From contig NZ_PVTL01000001.1 in the NCBI RefSeq assembly GCF_003003265.1, positions 620,001-684,000 on the forward strand: DNA of 64,000 nucleotides, written 5' to 3'. Under the pieces are notes generated by a model that saw nothing but the letters and a program-made list of their open reading frames with translations, did not search any database and was not told the DNA's origin. Shown piece by piece: positions 25,615 through 33,004 of this stretch; positions within the stretch are counted from its first letter, which is position 1; each line of letters begins with the position of its first letter. Source of the DNA: Glaciihabitans tibetensis (GTDB taxonomy: Bacteria; Actinomycetota; Actinomycetes; Actinomycetales; Microbacteriaceae). The translations under genes and the position numbers were made by a program.

Positions 25615-25620
25615 ACACTA
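25615..25620 (-). promoter_or_regulatory. -10 element of a probable leaderless promoter
   Basis: TAGTGT on the minus strand is followed by 6 nt and the ATG at 25608 of the small acidic protein. Confidence 0.45.
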
Positions 25621-25646
25621 AAGCCCGAAAGCGGCGCGGTCGAGGG

Positions 25647-26660
25647 TTAGCGCCCGCCGCCGCGCTTGCGGTTGCGGGCCTGGAGGGCGCCACGGGAGTG
25701 TTTTACCTGGCGAGCCTTGGGCTTCTTGGCCGCGCCCGCGGCGGACTTCGCTTGGCCTGATTTGGCGGCACCAGACTTTTCTGACGACGGAGACGAAGAC
25801 GAGGAACCCGATCCGACAGCGCGATCAGTGTCGGATCCCGCCGCCTCGGACAGGGGAGATCCCGAGCGTGAACTCGCCGCGGTGCGGCCGCGAACGATTC
25901 CGATGAACTCTTCCATCTCCGCGGTGAGGTCGTCCTCGATCCAGACGATGGCGATGCCCGTCTGGGGCGCGTCGGTCACGGGCCGGGCAACCACATCTTT
26001 GCGGGCGTGCAGCCGGGCAATGGACTGCGGCAAAAGCACTACACCGACTCCGGCAGCGACCAGCTCGACGGCATCGGACACGATCGGCGGCTTTCGCACA
26101 ATCTTCTCGTCGGCGAGATCGGCGAGGGTGACGGAGTCAAACAGCGCGATCGGATGATCCTTCGAGACCACAACGACCGCGGTTTCCTGATAGAGGGGGA
26201 TGACGCCGAGCCCATGATCCTTGACCGGCAGCCGCACGAAGCTCACGTCGGCGATGCCGTCGCGGAGCACCGCCACCGAGTCCTCTTCATCCACCGGGCG
26301 CACGCGCAGGGCGATCCCCGGGTGGCGGCTCTCCCAGGCGAGGGTCCACTTGCCCACGGTGACCCCGGGAACGAACGCGACACTGAGGGTGCCCGGAAGA
26401 GCCATGGTCGCGGCGATTTCTGCCAGGCGCAGCTCTTCTGCCTCGATCAGGGGGCCCGACTCGGCAAGCAGCTGCTGGCCGGTGGCGCTGAGGGTCGTGC
26501 GCTCGGCGCTGCGATCAAACAACTCCGCCCCCAGTTCGGCTTCGAGCGCCTTCACCGATGAACTGAGCGCCGGGCGGGAAATCCCGAGGGATTGTGCGGC
26601 CCGGGCGAAGTGCAATTGCTCGGCCACGGCGACAAAATGCCGCAGGAGGGTGACGTCCAC
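25647..26660 (-). CDS. LysR-family regulator with a long basic C-terminal tail
   Basis: DNA-binding regulator of 337 residues. The N-terminal winged helix-turn-helix is LLRHFVAVAEQLHFARAAQ, continuing SLGISRPALSSSVKALE, and the effector-binding domain runs to about residue 255. The last 80 residues are Ser/Ala/Lys/Arg-rich, from about GRTAASSRSG to ARNRKRGGGR, unlike ordinary LysR proteins and similar in composition to histone H1-like tails. The GTG at 26660 is preferred because AAAGGA sits 5 nt upstream; ATG codons at 26687 and 26666 are alternatives without good spacing. It is divergent from the DUF5997-like gene, 60 bp away, a pairing I recall from other actinobacteria. The effector and targets are unknown. 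Confidence 0.82.
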   Translation of the reverse strand: MDVTLLRHFVAVAEQLHFARAAQSLGISRPALSSSVKALEAELGAELFDRSAERTTLSATGQQLLAESGPLIEAEELRLAEIAATMALPGTLSVAFVPGVTVGKWTLAWESRHPGIALRVRPVDEEDSVAVLRDGIADVSFVRLPVKDHGLGVIPLYQETAVVVVSKDHPIALFDSVTLADLADEKIVRKPPIVSDAVELVAAGVGVVLLPQSIARLHARKDVVARPVTDAPQTGIAIVWIEDDLTAEMEEFIGIVRGRTAASSRSGSPLSEAAGSDTDRAVGSGSSSSSPSSEKSGAAKSGQAKSAAGAAKKPKARQVKHSRGALQARNRKRGGGR

Positions 26661-26707
26661 GGTCATCCTTTCTGCTGTCCGCGCCATTCGCGGTCAAGGT
26701 CACAGGT

Positions 26708-26713
26708 TACGCT
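26708..26713 (+). promoter_or_regulatory. -10 element of a probable leaderless promoter
   Basis: TACGCT is followed by 7 nt and the ATG at 26721, with no ribosome site between. Confidence 0.45.
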
Positions 26714-26720
26714 GTCGTAC

Positions 26721-27113
26721 ATGAGCCAGGAACGATCGCCGCAGTCCATGAAGCCGGCGACCGCCGCACAGAAGTTGGGAATTTACCTCCCCGCCGCCCC
26801 AGAAGAATTCCAGAACGGCTCGGTCACCCGCGCCGAACTGAACGAATTGCTGACCAATCCGCCGAAGTGGATCGAGAAGCTGCGCGCCACGGGCCCGCAC
26901 CCGCGCCAGATTGTGGCAAGCAAGCTCGGCGTCTCCGCCTCGGGGCTCGCTCGTGGCGGCGTCACCGAGGCCCTCACCACCGCAGAGATCCAGGAGCTCC
27001 TTGCCGCTCCGCCCGCCTGGCTGGTGCGCGAGCGCGCAACGCAGGCCGGAGTGCGTGAGGAACAGAAGCGCATCAAGGCCGCCGCCGCCGAGAAGGCTGC
27101 GAACGCGGAGTAG
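26721..27113 (+). CDS. DUF5997-like conserved actinobacterial protein
   Basis: Cytoplasmic protein of 130 residues. Two similar helical segments can be seen, ELNELLTNPPKWIEKLRATG and EIQELLAAPPAWLVRERATQ, about 56 residues apart, each with L-L-x-x-P-P-x-W. This points to an internal duplication. VASKLGVSASGLARGGV between them looks like a helix-turn-helix-like turn. I assign DUF5997 from the overall sequence and the LysR neighbour, from memory and without a search. The role is unknown; the duplicated motif may bind nucleic acid or a partner. Confidence 0.75.
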   Translation: MSQERSPQSMKPATAAQKLGIYLPAAPEEFQNGSVTRAELNELLTNPPKWIEKLRATGPHPRQIVASKLGVSASGLARGGVTEALTTAEIQELLAAPPAWLVRERATQAGVREEQKRIKAAAAEKAANAE

Positions 27114-27428
27114 GCCTCGCCTACACCGCAGGACAAACTCCTGCAACCACCTGCTATTTACGGCGCGGTGATCTTTACTTGTTGAGTCCGCGCCGATAAG
27201 GCGGACAGGTGGATGTCGCGGGGCCGAAGTGACCATCGTGCTCCGCGTTTCTCCACCGACCTGGTCACGGCAATGGCGCCGTGGGTAGTCGAATAGGTGG
27301 CCCTCCCGTCGGATGACGGCGGGGCCACCTGTTCGATCACACTCAGGCCGTCGGCACGGGGGGGCGCACAATACACGCCGAACCAGAGTGGTGTCTGATC
27401 GGCCCGGTCACAGATAATCTGAGCAACT
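27114..27428. other. 315-bp interval with one extended inverted repeat
   Basis: No gene is supported. The only structure is at 27295-27330: a 9-bp stem AGGTGGCCC / GGGCCACCT enclosing a second stem CCGTC-GGAT-GACGG, framed by TCGAAT and GTTCGA so that the whole element spans about 27289-27337. There is no T-run. It could end transcription of the DUF5997-like gene or act as a protein-binding site. Confidence 0.5.
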
Positions 27429-28193
27429 ATGCCGACTATCTCCGTTGTGATCCCCGCGCTGGACGACGCCGATTTTTTGAGAACCTGCCTCGCGGCCCTC
27501 AGAAACCAGAGCCGGCCCGCGGACGAAATCATTGTGGTCGACAATGGCAGCACGGATGACACGGCCGCCGTAGCGCGTACGGCGGGAGTACGGCTGTTGT
27601 ACGAGGCGCTGCCCGGGATCTTTCCCGCGACCGCGACCGGATTCGACGCAGCCACCGGCGACATCATCGCGCGCCTGGACACCGACTCGGTGCCGCCGCG
27701 GGATTGGCTCGAGCGAATCGAGGCATCGCTGGCGGCGCTGCGGTCGCCCGCAGCGGTCACCGGTTCCGCGGAGTTCTATGGGGGCAACCGCGTGGCGTGC
27801 TGGTTTGGGCAGCACGTGTACCTGGGCGGTTACTTTCTCGGCATGACCGTGCTGTTGGGACATCCGCCCCTCTTCGGCTCAAATTTCGCGATGCATCGCG
27901 AGCTGTGGGCGCTGACCCGGGACCGAGCCCATCGGGAACTCAAACTGGTTCACGACGACCTCGACTTCAGCATGAACCTGCCCGCGGGAAGCACGGTGCA
28001 CTTTGATCGGCGGCTACTGGTGGCGGTCTCCGCACGCCCATTCGGCAACGTGGCAGCGCTCGCCAAGAGAGTCAAACTCGCGTATTACACCCTGGCGATC
28101 AACGCGAAAGAACGTTCGTACCGCGCACGTCGCGCGGAGTTTCGGCTCGGTTTGCAAGCAAGGGACTCCGCCTCAAAATACACCTCCCGGTGA
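27429..28193 (+). CDS. GT2-family glycosyltransferase
   Basis: Inverting glycosyltransferase of 254 residues with a GT-A fold. ISVVIPALDDADFL is the nucleotide-binding start, VVDNGSTDDT carries the first Asp pair, and RLDTDSVPP is the metal-binding DxD. HDDLDFSMNL is the acid/base region. No membrane helices are evident beyond a weak hydrophobic patch near YLGGYFLGMTVLLG. The ATG at 27429 lacks a ribosome site and has a TAATCT box 8 nt upstream. It is not in an obvious sugar cluster, so the acceptor is unknown. Confidence 0.85.
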   Translation: MPTISVVIPALDDADFLRTCLAALRNQSRPADEIIVVDNGSTDDTAAVARTAGVRLLYEALPGIFPATATGFDAATGDIIARLDTDSVPPRDWLERIEASLAALRSPAAVTGSAEFYGGNRVACWFGQHVYLGGYFLGMTVLLGHPPLFGSNFAMHRELWALTRDRAHRELKLVHDDLDFSMNLPAGSTVHFDRRLLVAVSARPFGNVAALAKRVKLAYYTLAINAKERSYRARRAEFRLGLQARDSASKYTSR

Positions 28194-28242
28194 GCGCACG
28201 GGGGAATTGAGGGGAGGGTCGACTTCCGGTATGCGTTGGGCT

Positions 28243-28248
28243 TAATGT
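28243..28248 (+). promoter_or_regulatory. -10 element of a probable leaderless promoter for the DrrAB-type exporter
   Basis: TAATGT is followed by 6 nt and the ATG at 28255, with no ribosome site between. Confidence 0.5.
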
Positions 28249-28254
28249 TCCGGA

Positions 28255-29298
28255 ATGGCATTCCTTGAAGCCACCGACCTAAAGAAGACGTACACGCCCC
28301 GGGGCGCGCCCGTGGTGCATGCCCTGGATGGCCTCGCCATCTCCGTTCCTCAGGGAACGATCACCGCCCTCCTGGGTCCCAATGGCGCGGGTAAGACCAC
28401 CACCGTCAAGGTTTTCACCACGCTGACCGTGCCAAATTCCGGGTCGGCGTTCGTGAATGGCATCGACGTGGTCAAACACCCCGAGCGGATTCGTCCGATG
28501 ATTGGGGTGTCTGGCCAGTATGCGGCGGTGGACGAGAACCTTACCGGGCTGGAAAACCTGGACATGGTGGGTCGGCTGTACCACCTGGGGCCGAAGGAGT
28601 CCCGTGCGCGCGCGAAGGAACTGATCGACGTGTTCGGCCTGACGGAGGCACAGAATCGGCCGGTGAAAGGGTTCTCCGGAGGTATGCGCCGCCGGATCGA
28701 CCTCGCCGGAGCGCTGGTAATCCGGCCGAGCGTGCTGTTTCTGGACGAGCCCACCACCGGCCTCGACCCGCGCAGCCGGCTGGGGATGTGGGACATCATC
28801 CAGACGCTGGTGGGCGAGGGTGCGACCGTGCTTCTCACCACCCAGTATCTCGAAGAGGCCGACAGGCTCGCCGACAGCATCTCGGTGATCGACGACGGGC
28901 GGGTCATAGCCGAGGGCACCTCGGACGAGCTGAAAGCCTCCATCGGAGGACAGCGGGTGGAGATCAACCTGGTCGACGCGGCAGACACGGTCGCGGCCCG
29001 TGACATTCTCGCCCGTCACGGTACCGCAGCACCCACGGTCTCCTCGGACGGCCGCGCGCTTACCGTGAACGCAGCGCACGCACCCGAGGCGCTGCAACAG
29101 ATCCTCGCTGAGCTGGGGCGCAGCGACATCCCCCTGTACGACGCGGGAATGCGGCGGCCCACCCTCGATGACGTCTTTCTGCGCTTGACCGGCCACTCCG
29201 CCGGCGACGACGCCACCGCGTCGGAAGACGCGGCCTCGGGTGGCGAGCAGGAGCAACCCAAAACCCGGCGAGAAAGCAGAAAGCGAGAATCCCGATGA
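28255..29298 (+). CDS. ABC exporter ATPase, daunorubicin-resistance (DrrA) type
   Basis: ATPase subunit of a two-gene exporter. The 347-residue protein has Walker A GPNGAGKTT, signature FSGGMRRRIDLAGAL, Walker B VLFLDEPTTGLDPRSR and H-loop LLTTQYLEEADRLAD. The roughly 80 residues after the ATPase core form the DrrA-type C-terminal domain with RRPTLDDVFLRLTG. A charged tail rich in Glu, Lys and Arg follows. The last codon and stop overlap the permease start by 4 nt (ATGA). Such pairs export drugs, lipids or polyketides; the substrate is not readable here. Confidence 0.92.
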   Translation: MAFLEATDLKKTYTPRGAPVVHALDGLAISVPQGTITALLGPNGAGKTTTVKVFTTLTVPNSGSAFVNGIDVVKHPERIRPMIGVSGQYAAVDENLTGLENLDMVGRLYHLGPKESRARAKELIDVFGLTEAQNRPVKGFSGGMRRRIDLAGALVIRPSVLFLDEPTTGLDPRSRLGMWDIIQTLVGEGATVLLTTQYLEEADRLADSISVIDDGRVIAEGTSDELKASIGGQRVEINLVDAADTVAARDILARHGTAAPTVSSDGRALTVNAAHAPEALQQILAELGRSDIPLYDAGMRRPTLDDVFLRLTGHSAGDDATASEDAASGGEQEQPKTRRESRKRESR

Positions 29299-30125
29299 GC
29301 AGTATCGAACGTGTTCGCCCCGCATCGCCTCTGCTGGACTGGGTCAGCGACGGCTGGATCACCACGCGGCGCAACCTGATCAAGATCAAGCGCGTTCCCG
29401 ACATTCTGGTGTTCACCACGTTGCAGCCAATTATGTTTGTGCTGCTGTTCTCCTACGTCTACGCGGGTGTGATCACCATCCCCGGCAGCACCTACGCCGA
29501 ATTCATCATGGCGGGTATCTTTGCGCAGACCGTCGTGTTCGGGTCGACCTACTCAGGATCCGCGATGGCACAGGATCTCAAGGACGGCATCATCGACCGT
29601 TTCCGCACGCTGCCGATGAGCCCGTCGGCGGTGCTTATCGGGCGAACCAACGGAGACCTGCTGATCAACTCCATCTCCATGGTGGTGATGATGCTTACGG
29701 GCCTGATCGTGGGTTGGCGCATTCGATCGAGTTTCCTCGAGGGGCTGGCCGGCGTTGTGCTGCTGCTGCTGTTTGCGTACGCGTTTTCCTGGGTGATGGC
29801 ATTCGTCGGCATGAGCGTGCGCAGCCCCGAGGTGATCAACAACGTCGCGTTCCTGATCCTCTTTCCGCTCACGTTCATCTCGAACGCGTTTGTTCCCGCC
29901 GAGAGCCTGCCTGGACCATTGCAGACATTCGCCGAGTACAACCCCGTGTCTGCGCTCGTGGAGTCGGCCAGGCTGCTGTTCGGCAATATCCCTCCGAACA
30001 CGCCAGAGCCCGACGCCTGGACCCTGCAGAACCCCGTGATCACCGTTCTGATTGGCGTCGCGATCATGCTGGTCGTGTTTGTGCCGCTGGCGATCCGTAA
30101 GTTCGCCCAGGTCAGCTCGCGGTAA
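29295..30125 (+). CDS. ABC exporter permease, DrrB type (ABC-2)
   Basis: Integral membrane partner of the preceding ATPase, 276 residues with six hydrophobic spans typical of ABC-2 permeases. DGIIDRFRTLPMSPSAVLIG, between the second and third spans, is the conserved cytoplasmic coupling segment, and LTFISNAFVPAESLPGPLQ lies in the external region before the last span. It starts 4 nt inside the ATPase gene. With that gene it forms a complete exporter; no regulator is directly adjacent. Confidence 0.92.
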   Translation: MSSIERVRPASPLLDWVSDGWITTRRNLIKIKRVPDILVFTTLQPIMFVLLFSYVYAGVITIPGSTYAEFIMAGIFAQTVVFGSTYSGSAMAQDLKDGIIDRFRTLPMSPSAVLIGRTNGDLLINSISMVVMMLTGLIVGWRIRSSFLEGLAGVVLLLLFAYAFSWVMAFVGMSVRSPEVINNVAFLILFPLTFISNAFVPAESLPGPLQTFAEYNPVSALVESARLLFGNIPPNTPEPDAWTLQNPVITVLIGVAIMLVVFVPLAIRKFAQVSSR

Positions 30126-30152
30126 TGGGTTGCTGCGAAAAGGAGAACTGCC

Positions 30153-31736
30153 ATGACTGTCACGAAGGTGACCGAAACGGAACGCAAATATGAGGTGGAT
30201 GACACGGCGCAGCTTCCCGATCTCTCGACGGTCCCGGCAATAGCGAAAACGGAGGCGCAGGAGCCCTTCACGCTCCGAGCGGTGTACTTCGACACGGCCG
30301 GCGGCGCGTTGGCCGCAGCTGGATTCACCCTGCGGCGGCGCGAGGGCGGCTCCGATGAGGGGTGGCACCTGAAGACTCCGGCTCCCCGGGGTCGCACCGA
30401 ACACCGGGTTGCGCTGGAGCCACCGGGCGATCACACCCCGCCGGCACAGTTCGTTCCGCCGCGCGAGCTGATCGATCTCGTGCTGGCGCGTTCGCGCGGC
30501 AACGAGCTCGTCGAAGTTGCCCACATCACGACGGAGCGGTCTGTGACCACGGTCTTCACCGCCGACGCCGACGGAGAGGACGCCGACAACGCGGCCGGTG
30601 CGGCCAGTACCGGTGCGGCCAGTACGGCCAGTACGGCCAGTGCGGAGATCGCGGACGACCGGGTGGCGGCCACGGACGTGCAGAACGGCATCCTGAGGCT
30701 CTGGCGGGAGTGGGAGGTGGAACTGCTCAACGCTGAACGCGGCGACGTTCTAGACGCCCTGGAGCCGCACCTGCTTGCAGCGGGTGCCTCGGCCTCACGG
30801 CATCCGTCCAAGCTCGCGCGCGCCCTGGAACGGGAGGACCACGCGACACAGGCGGCAGCGCTGCCCGACGATAGCGCCACCGCTCTCGGAGCGGCCATCC
30901 GGGTACTCTGGCACCTTCGCGACGAGCTCCTCGACGCAGACCCCGGGGTTCGTTCGGATGAGCCGGACGCGGTGCACCAGATGCGGATTGTGATCAGGAG
31001 GCTGCGCAGTGTGCTCGCCGCGTTCCAGGGTGTCCTCGACCCCGCGGTGCTCGACGACCTCCGCTACAGATTGGGACAACTCGGGGACACCCTCGGTGTG
31101 GTGCGCGACGCAGAGGTGCGGCACCAGCGGGCATCGGCGCTGATCGCTCCCGCCACCGTCGACGCTGTCCACGTGCGGCGGCGGCTGGTCGAGGACGCCT
31201 GGGCCGAGTACGAGTCCCTCCTCACGAGCCTGCTCGGCTACCTCTCGTCGGCGGAGTATTTTGCGTTGCTTGACGCCATCGACGCGCTCGTGCTGCGCCC
31301 GCCGGTGGCGGGGCAGTCCCTGGCGAAGGCACGTCCGGCAATGCGTCTGGTCGTGCGTCGTGAGAGTCGACGGGCACGGCGCAGACTCAAAAACGCGCAC
31401 CATGATGACCTTGAGGCGCTGCACGGAGCGAGAAAAGCCGCACGCCGCTTGCGCTACGTTGCCGAGGCTCTCAGCGGGGGAGATACTCCCGTGCTCGGCA
31501 AAAAGACCGTAGCGCTGGCTAAATCAGCCGAGTCCGTGCAGGACCTCCTCGGTGAACACCGCGATGCAACCCTGTTCGTCGAACGGTTGCGGCAGACCGC
31601 GCTGCAGGCCGAAGAAGCGGGGGAGTCCGCCGCCGACTACGACTCGCTCGCGGAAGCGGAACGCCAGCACGCCAGCCAGGCGGTCGACGCACTCGAGGCG
31701 GCTGTGAGCGAGCTTGGGCGCGCAGCCAAAGCGTGA
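30153..31736 (+). CDS. CYTH and CHAD domain-containing protein
   Basis: Two-domain protein of 527 residues. The CYTH (adenylate cyclase/thiamine triphosphatase) domain covers about residues 5-205, begins ETERKYEVDD and includes VYFDTAGGALAAAGFTLRRR. The CHAD domain (about 245-525) has VHQMRIVIRRLRSVLAAF and ALHGARKAARRLRYVAEAL, the conserved His/Arg-rich helices. CHAD binds polyphosphate and CYTH enzymes act on triphosphates, so inorganic polyphosphate metabolism is a reasonable inference. A tandem Ala-Ser-Thr repeat near residue 150 marks a loop in the CYTH half. GGAG lies upstream, after AAAA, with 8-nt spacing to the ATG. It lies 27 bp past the exporter genes. Confidence 0.9.
   Translation: MTVTKVTETERKYEVDDTAQLPDLSTVPAIAKTEAQEPFTLRAVYFDTAGGALAAAGFTLRRREGGSDEGWHLKTPAPRGRTEHRVALEPPGDHTPPAQFVPPRELIDLVLARSRGNELVEVAHITTERSVTTVFTADADGEDADNAAGAASTGAASTASTASAEIADDRVAATDVQNGILRLWREWEVELLNAERGDVLDALEPHLLAAGASASRHPSKLARALEREDHATQAAALPDDSATALGAAIRVLWHLRDELLDADPGVRSDEPDAVHQMRIVIRRLRSVLAAFQGVLDPAVLDDLRYRLGQLGDTLGVVRDAEVRHQRASALIAPATVDAVHVRRRLVEDAWAEYESLLTSLLGYLSSAEYFALLDAIDALVLRPPVAGQSLAKARPAMRLVVRRESRRARRRLKNAHHDDLEALHGARKAARRLRYVAEALSGGDTPVLGKKTVALAKSAESVQDLLGEHRDATLFVERLRQTALQAEEAGESAADYDSLAEAERQHASQAVDALEAAVSELGRAAKA
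30598..30643. repeat. 9-bp tandem repeat inside the CYTH-CHAD gene
   Basis: GGCCAGTAC at 30602-30610 recurs at 30617-30625 and 30626-30634, with GGCCAGTGC at 30635-30643. It encodes repeating Ala-Ser-Thr in a surface loop and is in frame. Confidence 0.75.
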
Positions 31737-31768
31737 GTCACGGCGGCGGTCGGCTGCCCCGATAGTGG

Positions 31769-32071
31769 TCAGAGAATGTGAAATCCGGGGCGCCCGCTGG
31801 GCAGCCGCTCGGCGACTTCCACCTTCTCGACCTTCGCCCAGGTGGGCCCCACCTTCAGCCAGTCGATAAGGTCTTCGACAGTGGTGTCGTCGCCCTCGAC
31901 TTCCACCTCGATGGAGCCATCCGCGCTGTCACGCACGTATCCACGCAAACCACGGCGGATTGCCTCGGTCTGCGTGTAATAGCGAAAGCCGGAGCCCTGC
32001 ACCTGGCCCCGCACCACAGCGTGTTTGCGGATCACTCTTATAGTTTCTTCCCGCCGGGGGTTCTTCGCCAT
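31769..32071 (-). CDS. Acylphosphatase paralogue lacking the catalytic Asn
   Basis: Member of the small acylphosphatase fold, 100 residues. The phosphate-binding loop GQVQGSGFR keeps the catalytic Arg (R30), but the position 18 residues later that is Asn in active enzymes is D48, within YVRDSADGS. The neighbouring paralogue at 32631 has Arg and Asn at the same spacing. Acylphosphatases hydrolyse the carboxyl-phosphate of 1,3-bisphosphoglycerate and similar compounds; the change suggests this copy is slow, inactive or specialised. The start is the ATG at 32071. A GTG at 32035 would align with the paralogue start, which begins with the same IRKHAVVRG, so the true protein may be shorter. Confidence 0.82.
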   Translation of the reverse strand: MAKNPRREETIRVIRKHAVVRGQVQGSGFRYYTQTEAIRRGLRGYVRDSADGSIEVEVEGDDTTVEDLIDWLKVGPTWAKVEKVEVAERLPSGRPGFHIL

Positions 32072-32117
32072 GGGGTTGCGAATCGAGATTGGGAAGGATG
32101 CTGATTAGCCTTGGCAG

Positions 32118-32630
32118 ATGTCACTCCCCGAGGTCTGCGTGTGTTACCTGCTCCGCACCACTGACGAGGGTCGTCAGCAGGTGCTGCTTGGGCGCAAGAA
32201 GACCGGACTTGGGCAGGGCCGTCTAGTTGGCCCCGGGGGCAAGCTCGAACCCGGCGAAAGCCCATCCGAGGCGATCGTGCGTGAGGTCGCTGAGGAGGTT
32301 GGATTGACGGTGGATGTCGCTGACCTCGAGCTGATGGGAGAGCTGACCTACCCGTTTCCTCACACCCCCGCCTGGAGCCAGAAGTCGTGGGTATTTCGTG
32401 CCCATCGATGGGAGGGCGATCCGGTGGAATCCGACGAGCTGGAACCACGCTGGGTGAATGTCGCGGAAATCCCCTTCGACCGGATGTGGGACGACGCCCG
32501 ATACTGGTTGCCCGCGACGCTCGCGGGCGACCCGATCCACGCCACGTTCCAGTTTGGTCCGGATGGCCGGACCGTTGAATCAAGCACCCACCCCGGTTTC
32601 GCTGGTGCCGAGCTACCGGGGCGCCCGTAG
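32118..32630 (+). CDS. NUDIX hydrolase, MTH1-like 8-oxo-dGTP diphosphatase
   Basis: Hydrolyses a nucleoside diphosphate linkage, probably oxidised dGTP. The Nudix box is complete at residues 41-63, with G41, E47, R55-E56, E59-E60 and G62 in place. The substrate loop GRKKTGLGQGRLVGPGGK resembles the MTH1 loop that follows the first strand. At 170 residues it is longer than bacterial MutT, like MTH1. The ATG is preceded by weak GGCAG. It lies between the two acylphosphatase genes, on the opposite strand. Confidence 0.88.
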   Translation: MSLPEVCVCYLLRTTDEGRQQVLLGRKKTGLGQGRLVGPGGKLEPGESPSEAIVREVAEEVGLTVDVADLELMGELTYPFPHTPAWSQKSWVFRAHRWEGDPVESDELEPRWVNVAEIPFDRMWDDARYWLPATLAGDPIHATFQFGPDGRTVESSTHPGFAGAELPGRP

Positions 32631-32900
32631 CTACTGCTTGATCTCGAAACCCTTGTCGCCGCGCGGTGCTAGCTCCGAGACATCCACCGACCGCACAATC
32701 GCCCAGGTAGGACCCTCACGAAGCCAGGCAAGCATCCGATCGACGGCTGCTTCCTCCGCCTCGATCTCCACGTCGACGGATCCGTCTGCAAGGTTCTGAA
32801 CGAAGCCGTTCACGCCCAGTTTGCTCGCCGTTGCCTGAGTGTGGAATCGGAACCCGACGCCCTGAACCTCGCCACGAACGACGGCGTGTTTGCGAATCAT
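32631..32900 (-). CDS. Acylphosphatase with intact catalytic residues
   Basis: An 89-residue acylphosphatase from the ATG at 32900. GEVQGVGFR holds catalytic R18 and VQNLADGS holds catalytic N36, both as in active enzymes. A longer start at 32933 adds 11 residues with no family support. Its stop codon abuts the stop of the NUDIX gene with no gap between them. It shares high identity, including IRKHAVVRG, with the paralogue at 31769, so the pair arose by duplication around the NUDIX gene or by its insertion. Confidence 0.88.
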   Translation of the reverse strand: MIRKHAVVRGEVQGVGFRFHTQATASKLGVNGFVQNLADGSVDVEIEAEEAAVDRMLAWLREGPTWAIVRSVDVSELAPRGDKGFEIKQ

Positions 32901-33004
32901 CGTCCCATTCTGCAACGGCGGCCGGAAAAACACCCCCCTTCGAGGGTCTACAGTGGGGAACCTTCCTCGCTATCGTCAGCAGAATAACTTCAAGGGGGAC
33001 ATGA

